From the NCBI RefSeq assembly GCF_002127215.1, contig NZ_NFUT01000001.1, positions 496,001-560,000 of the forward strand: DNA of 64,000 bases. Direction: 5' to 3'. The position numbers were made by a program, and so were the translations under genes. Numbering within the stretch: the first letter of the stretch is position 1; the number at the start of each line of letters is the position of its first letter. The notes under the pieces were generated by a model. That model did no database searches and was not told the origin of the DNA. It saw only the letters and a program-made list of their open reading frames with translations. Of this stretch, positions 62,089-64,000 are shown in pieces. Source of the DNA: Hydrogenophaga sp. IBVHS2 (lineage in GTDB: Bacteria; Pseudomonadota; Gammaproteobacteria; Burkholderiales; Burkholderiaceae_C).

Positions 62089-62609
62089 AGCGTTTCCTGT
62101 GGCCGCTGCTGGTGTTCTGCGGTCTGGTGGCCCTGCTGGGCGCCGGGCTGCTGAAAAATCCGCGCGAGGTGCCTTCGCCCCTGGTGGGCCGGCCCGCGCC
62201 GGCCTTCAGCCTGCCCACGCTGGCCGACCCCGCCCGGCAGCTCGGCCCCGAGCAGCTGCGGGGCCAGGTCTGGGTGCTCAATGTGTGGGCGTCGTGGTGC
62301 GTGGCCTGCGAGGCCGAGCATCCGGTGCTGGTCGACATGGCGCGGCGCACCGATGTGACCCTGGTGGGCCTGAACTACAAGGACAAGCGCGAGGCGGCGC
62401 TGGTCTGGCTGGGCCGGCACGGCAACCCCTACCGCGCCAGCCTGCTCGATGCCGATGGCCGGGTGGGCCTGGACTTCGGCGTGTACGGCGTGCCCGAGAC
62501 CTATGTCATCGACCGCGATGGCGTGATCCGCCACAAGCACACCGGGGCGGTCACGCCCGAGGTGGTGCAGGGCACGCTGCTGCCCCTCATCCGGCAGCTG
62601 GAGGGCTGA
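62085..62609 (+). CDS. ccmG: Periplasmic thiol-disulfide protein CcmG (DsbE)
   Basis: 174 residues. N-terminal membrane anchor, thioredoxin fold with active site WCVAC (Cys72, Cys75), and the cis-proline loop GVYGVPETYVID. It keeps heme-binding cysteines of apocytochromes reduced. Three bases separate it from ccmH. Confidence 0.96.
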   Translation: MKRFLWPLLVFCGLVALLGAGLLKNPREVPSPLVGRPAPAFSLPTLADPARQLGPEQLRGQVWVLNVWASWCVACEAEHPVLVDMARRTDVTLVGLNYKDKREAALVWLGRHGNPYRASLLDADGRVGLDFGVYGVPETYVIDRDGVIRHKHTGAVTPEVVQGTLLPLIRQLEG

Positions 62610-62612
62610 GCC

Positions 62613-63092
62613 ATGACATTCCTGCGATCCTGCCTGCTGCTGGTCCTGTGCATGGGGGCCTGCACCCTGGCCATGGCACAGGAACGCGCGGTGCGCGCAC
62701 CCATCACCGACCCGGTGCTCGAGGCCCGCGTGCTCAAGGTGGCCGAGGAGCTGCGCTGCCTGGTCTGTCAGAACGAGACCGTGGCCGCCAGCCAGGCCGA
62801 GCTGGCGGTGGACCTGCGCGACCAGATCCGGCGCCAGCTGGCCGAGGGGCGCAGCGAGGCCGACATCCAGCGCTTCATGGTCGAGCGCTACGGCGACTTC
62901 GTGCTGTACCGCCCGCCGCTCAAGGCCGGCACCGTGCTGCTGTGGGTCGGGCCGTTCGTGCTGCTGCTGGCCGGGCTGCTGGCCCTGTGGCGCCAGCTGG
63001 GGCGACAGGCGCGGCGGGACGACACACCGCTGTCGGCCGCCGAATGGGAACGCGCACGGCGTCTGCTGGGCACACCGGGAGACCGACCATGA
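62613..63092 (+). CDS. ccmH: Cytochrome c maturation protein CcmH (CcmL)
   Basis: 159 residues. Signal peptide of about 22 residues, then the LRCLVCQNETV redox motif (Cys49, Cys52) and a single C-terminal membrane helix (about 104-122). This is the short, CcmH/CcmL version; the TPR part is a separate gene (ccmI). Overlaps ccmI by 4 bases. Confidence 0.95.
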   Translation: MTFLRSCLLLVLCMGACTLAMAQERAVRAPITDPVLEARVLKVAEELRCLVCQNETVAASQAELAVDLRDQIRRQLAEGRSEADIQRFMVERYGDFVLYRPPLKAGTVLLWVGPFVLLLAGLLALWRQLGRQARRDDTPLSAAEWERARRLLGTPGDRP

Positions 63093-64000
63093 CCGCTTTC
63101 GTGGCGCTGTGCGCGCTGCTGCTGGTGGCCGCCCTGTGGCCGCTCCTCAACACCCTGCGCGACCGCAGTGGCGCCCGTCCCCATTCGGTGCAGGCCAGCG
63201 CGGCCCCGGTGGCCCTGTTGCGCGAGCAGCAGGCGCGGATCGAGGCCGAGCACCGCAACGGTCGGCTGGACGAGCGGGCCTATGCGCGGGCCCAGGCCGA
63301 TCTGGCCCGACGGGCGCTGGAGACCAGCGCGCGCACCGAGCCGCCGGAGCAGACCGGCTACCGGATGGCCACCGCCGGCATCCTGCTGCTGGGCGTGCCG
63401 GCCCTGGCCGCTGCCCTGTATGTGCAGCTGGGGCATCTGCCGTCGGTGCAGGTGGAGGCGCGGCGCGCCGGCGATGCGCCCCAGGCCACCCTGGCCGATG
63501 TGGATGCCATGGTGCGGCAGATGGCCCAGGCGCTGGAGAATCCGCCGCCCGGTCAGGCCCCCGACGCGAACGCCTGGGCCCTGCTGGCGCGCACCCAGGC
63601 CGGCCTGCAGCGCTGGGCCGATGCCGATCGATCGTTGCAACGCGCCCTGGCGCTGCAGCCGGACCAGGTGGACTGGCTGGCCGATCGGGCCGACATCCTG
63701 GGCCTGGTGGGCACGCCCGGCGCGTCCATCGAAGCGGCCCGCCTGGTCGAACGCGCGCTGCGGCTGAATCCCGATCACCCCAAGGCCCTGGCACTGGCCG
63801 GTGGTGCGGCCTGGGAGCGGCAGGACATGGCCACCGCCGAAGCCCACTGGCGCCGGGCCCGCACCCAGGTGCCCGACGGCAGTTCGTTTGCCGCCAACCT
63901 CGACCGCAGCCTGCAGGCGGTGGCCGAGCAGCGCGGCGCGCTGAAAGCACCGGAGGCCCCTGCCGCCCCGGTGGCAGCGGCAGCCGCTGCAGCACCCGCT
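63089..64000 (+). CDS. ccmI: Cytochrome c maturation TPR protein CcmI (cut by window edge)
   Basis: 304 codons visible, open at the right edge. A short N-terminal membrane segment, a conserved leucine-zipper-like cytoplasmic loop (RLDERAYARAQADLARRAL), a second span (about 95-112) and a periplasmic TPR domain (about 160-285) that binds the C-terminus of apocytochrome c. The last visible residues are Ala/Pro-rich linker. Start ATG overlaps the ccmH stop. Confidence 0.9.
   Translation, partial: MTAFVALCALLLVAALWPLLNTLRDRSGARPHSVQASAAPVALLREQQARIEAEHRNGRLDERAYARAQADLARRALETSARTEPPEQTGYRMATAGILLLGVPALAAALYVQLGHLPSVQVEARRAGDAPQATLADVDAMVRQMAQALENPPPGQAPDANAWALLARTQAGLQRWADADRSLQRALALQPDQVDWLADRADILGLVGTPGASIEAARLVERALRLNPDHPKALALAGGAAWERQDMATAEAHWRRARTQVPDGSSFAANLDRSLQAVAEQRGALKAPEAPAAPVAAAAAAAPA

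Overview
This is a GC-rich (about 70 %) chromosomal segment of a purple phototrophic betaproteobacterium. The gene order bchFNBHLM-lhaA-puhABC-acsF-puhE-crtI-crtB on the plus strand, facing crtEF-bchCXYZ-pufBALMC-crtADC on the minus strand, is the arrangement I associate with the photosynthesis gene cluster (PGC) of Rubrivivax gelatinosus and relatives (Burkholderiales). The genus cannot be fixed from the sequence alone.

Layout. 1-17.2 kb is ordinary flanking chromosome: a DUF3106 repeat protein, a small secreted protein, a KefC-type antiporter with its KefF-like partner, a surface-type lipoprotein, a DUF924 protein, a Tyr/Pro/His-rich exported protein, a MacA-MacB type efflux set, undecaprenyl-diphosphate phosphatase, a membrane sensor kinase, a hydrolase, an Anbu (proteasome-like) peptidase and mutS. 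The PGC runs from 17.36 to about 57.3 kb. It begins with a high-potential iron-sulfur protein (HiPIP), then a minus-strand operon bchG-bch2-bchP-orf95, the regulators ppsR and ppaA/aerR, and the two large converging superoperons, which meet at 41.13-41.15 kb. From 57.3 kb to the right edge lies a complete System I cytochrome c maturation operon (ccmABCDEFGH and the start of ccmI), divergent from crtE.

How it works together. The bch genes encode Mg insertion (BchH only), methylation (BchM), the O2-dependent cyclase (AcsF), 8-vinyl reduction (BciA), dark protochlorophyllide reduction (BchLNB), chlorin reduction (BchXYZ), BchF and BchC side-chain steps, and esterification and tail reduction (BchG, BchP). 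The crt genes build spheroidene/spirilloxanthin-type carotenoids. The puf and puh genes make RC-LH1 with a tetraheme cytochrome, which HiPIP probably reduces. CcmA-I would mature the c-type cytochromes, including PufC. bchI, bchD, bchO, bchE, tspO and puc genes are not in the window. Five PpsR-type palindromes (core TGTN12ACA, one with a C in the first position) mark the promoters of bchG, bchF, bchC, crtE and apparently ccmA.

Points worth a second look are: (i) a 74-residue single-span membrane protein gene inserted between pufB and pufA; (ii) a PpsR palindrome directly upstream of the ccm operon; (iii) bchG and bchC promoters whose -10 boxes end 7 nt before the ATG, implying leaderless mRNAs; (iv) a secreted SUMF-fold protein without the catalytic cysteines, coupled to bciA inside the PGC; and (v) tandem RNA hairpins around pufB and pufA. 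The true pufB (47 codons) is very short and easily missed. No tRNA, rRNA, insertion sequence or CRISPR array was seen, and no gene-free stretch exceeds 300 bases (the longest is 23934-24179).
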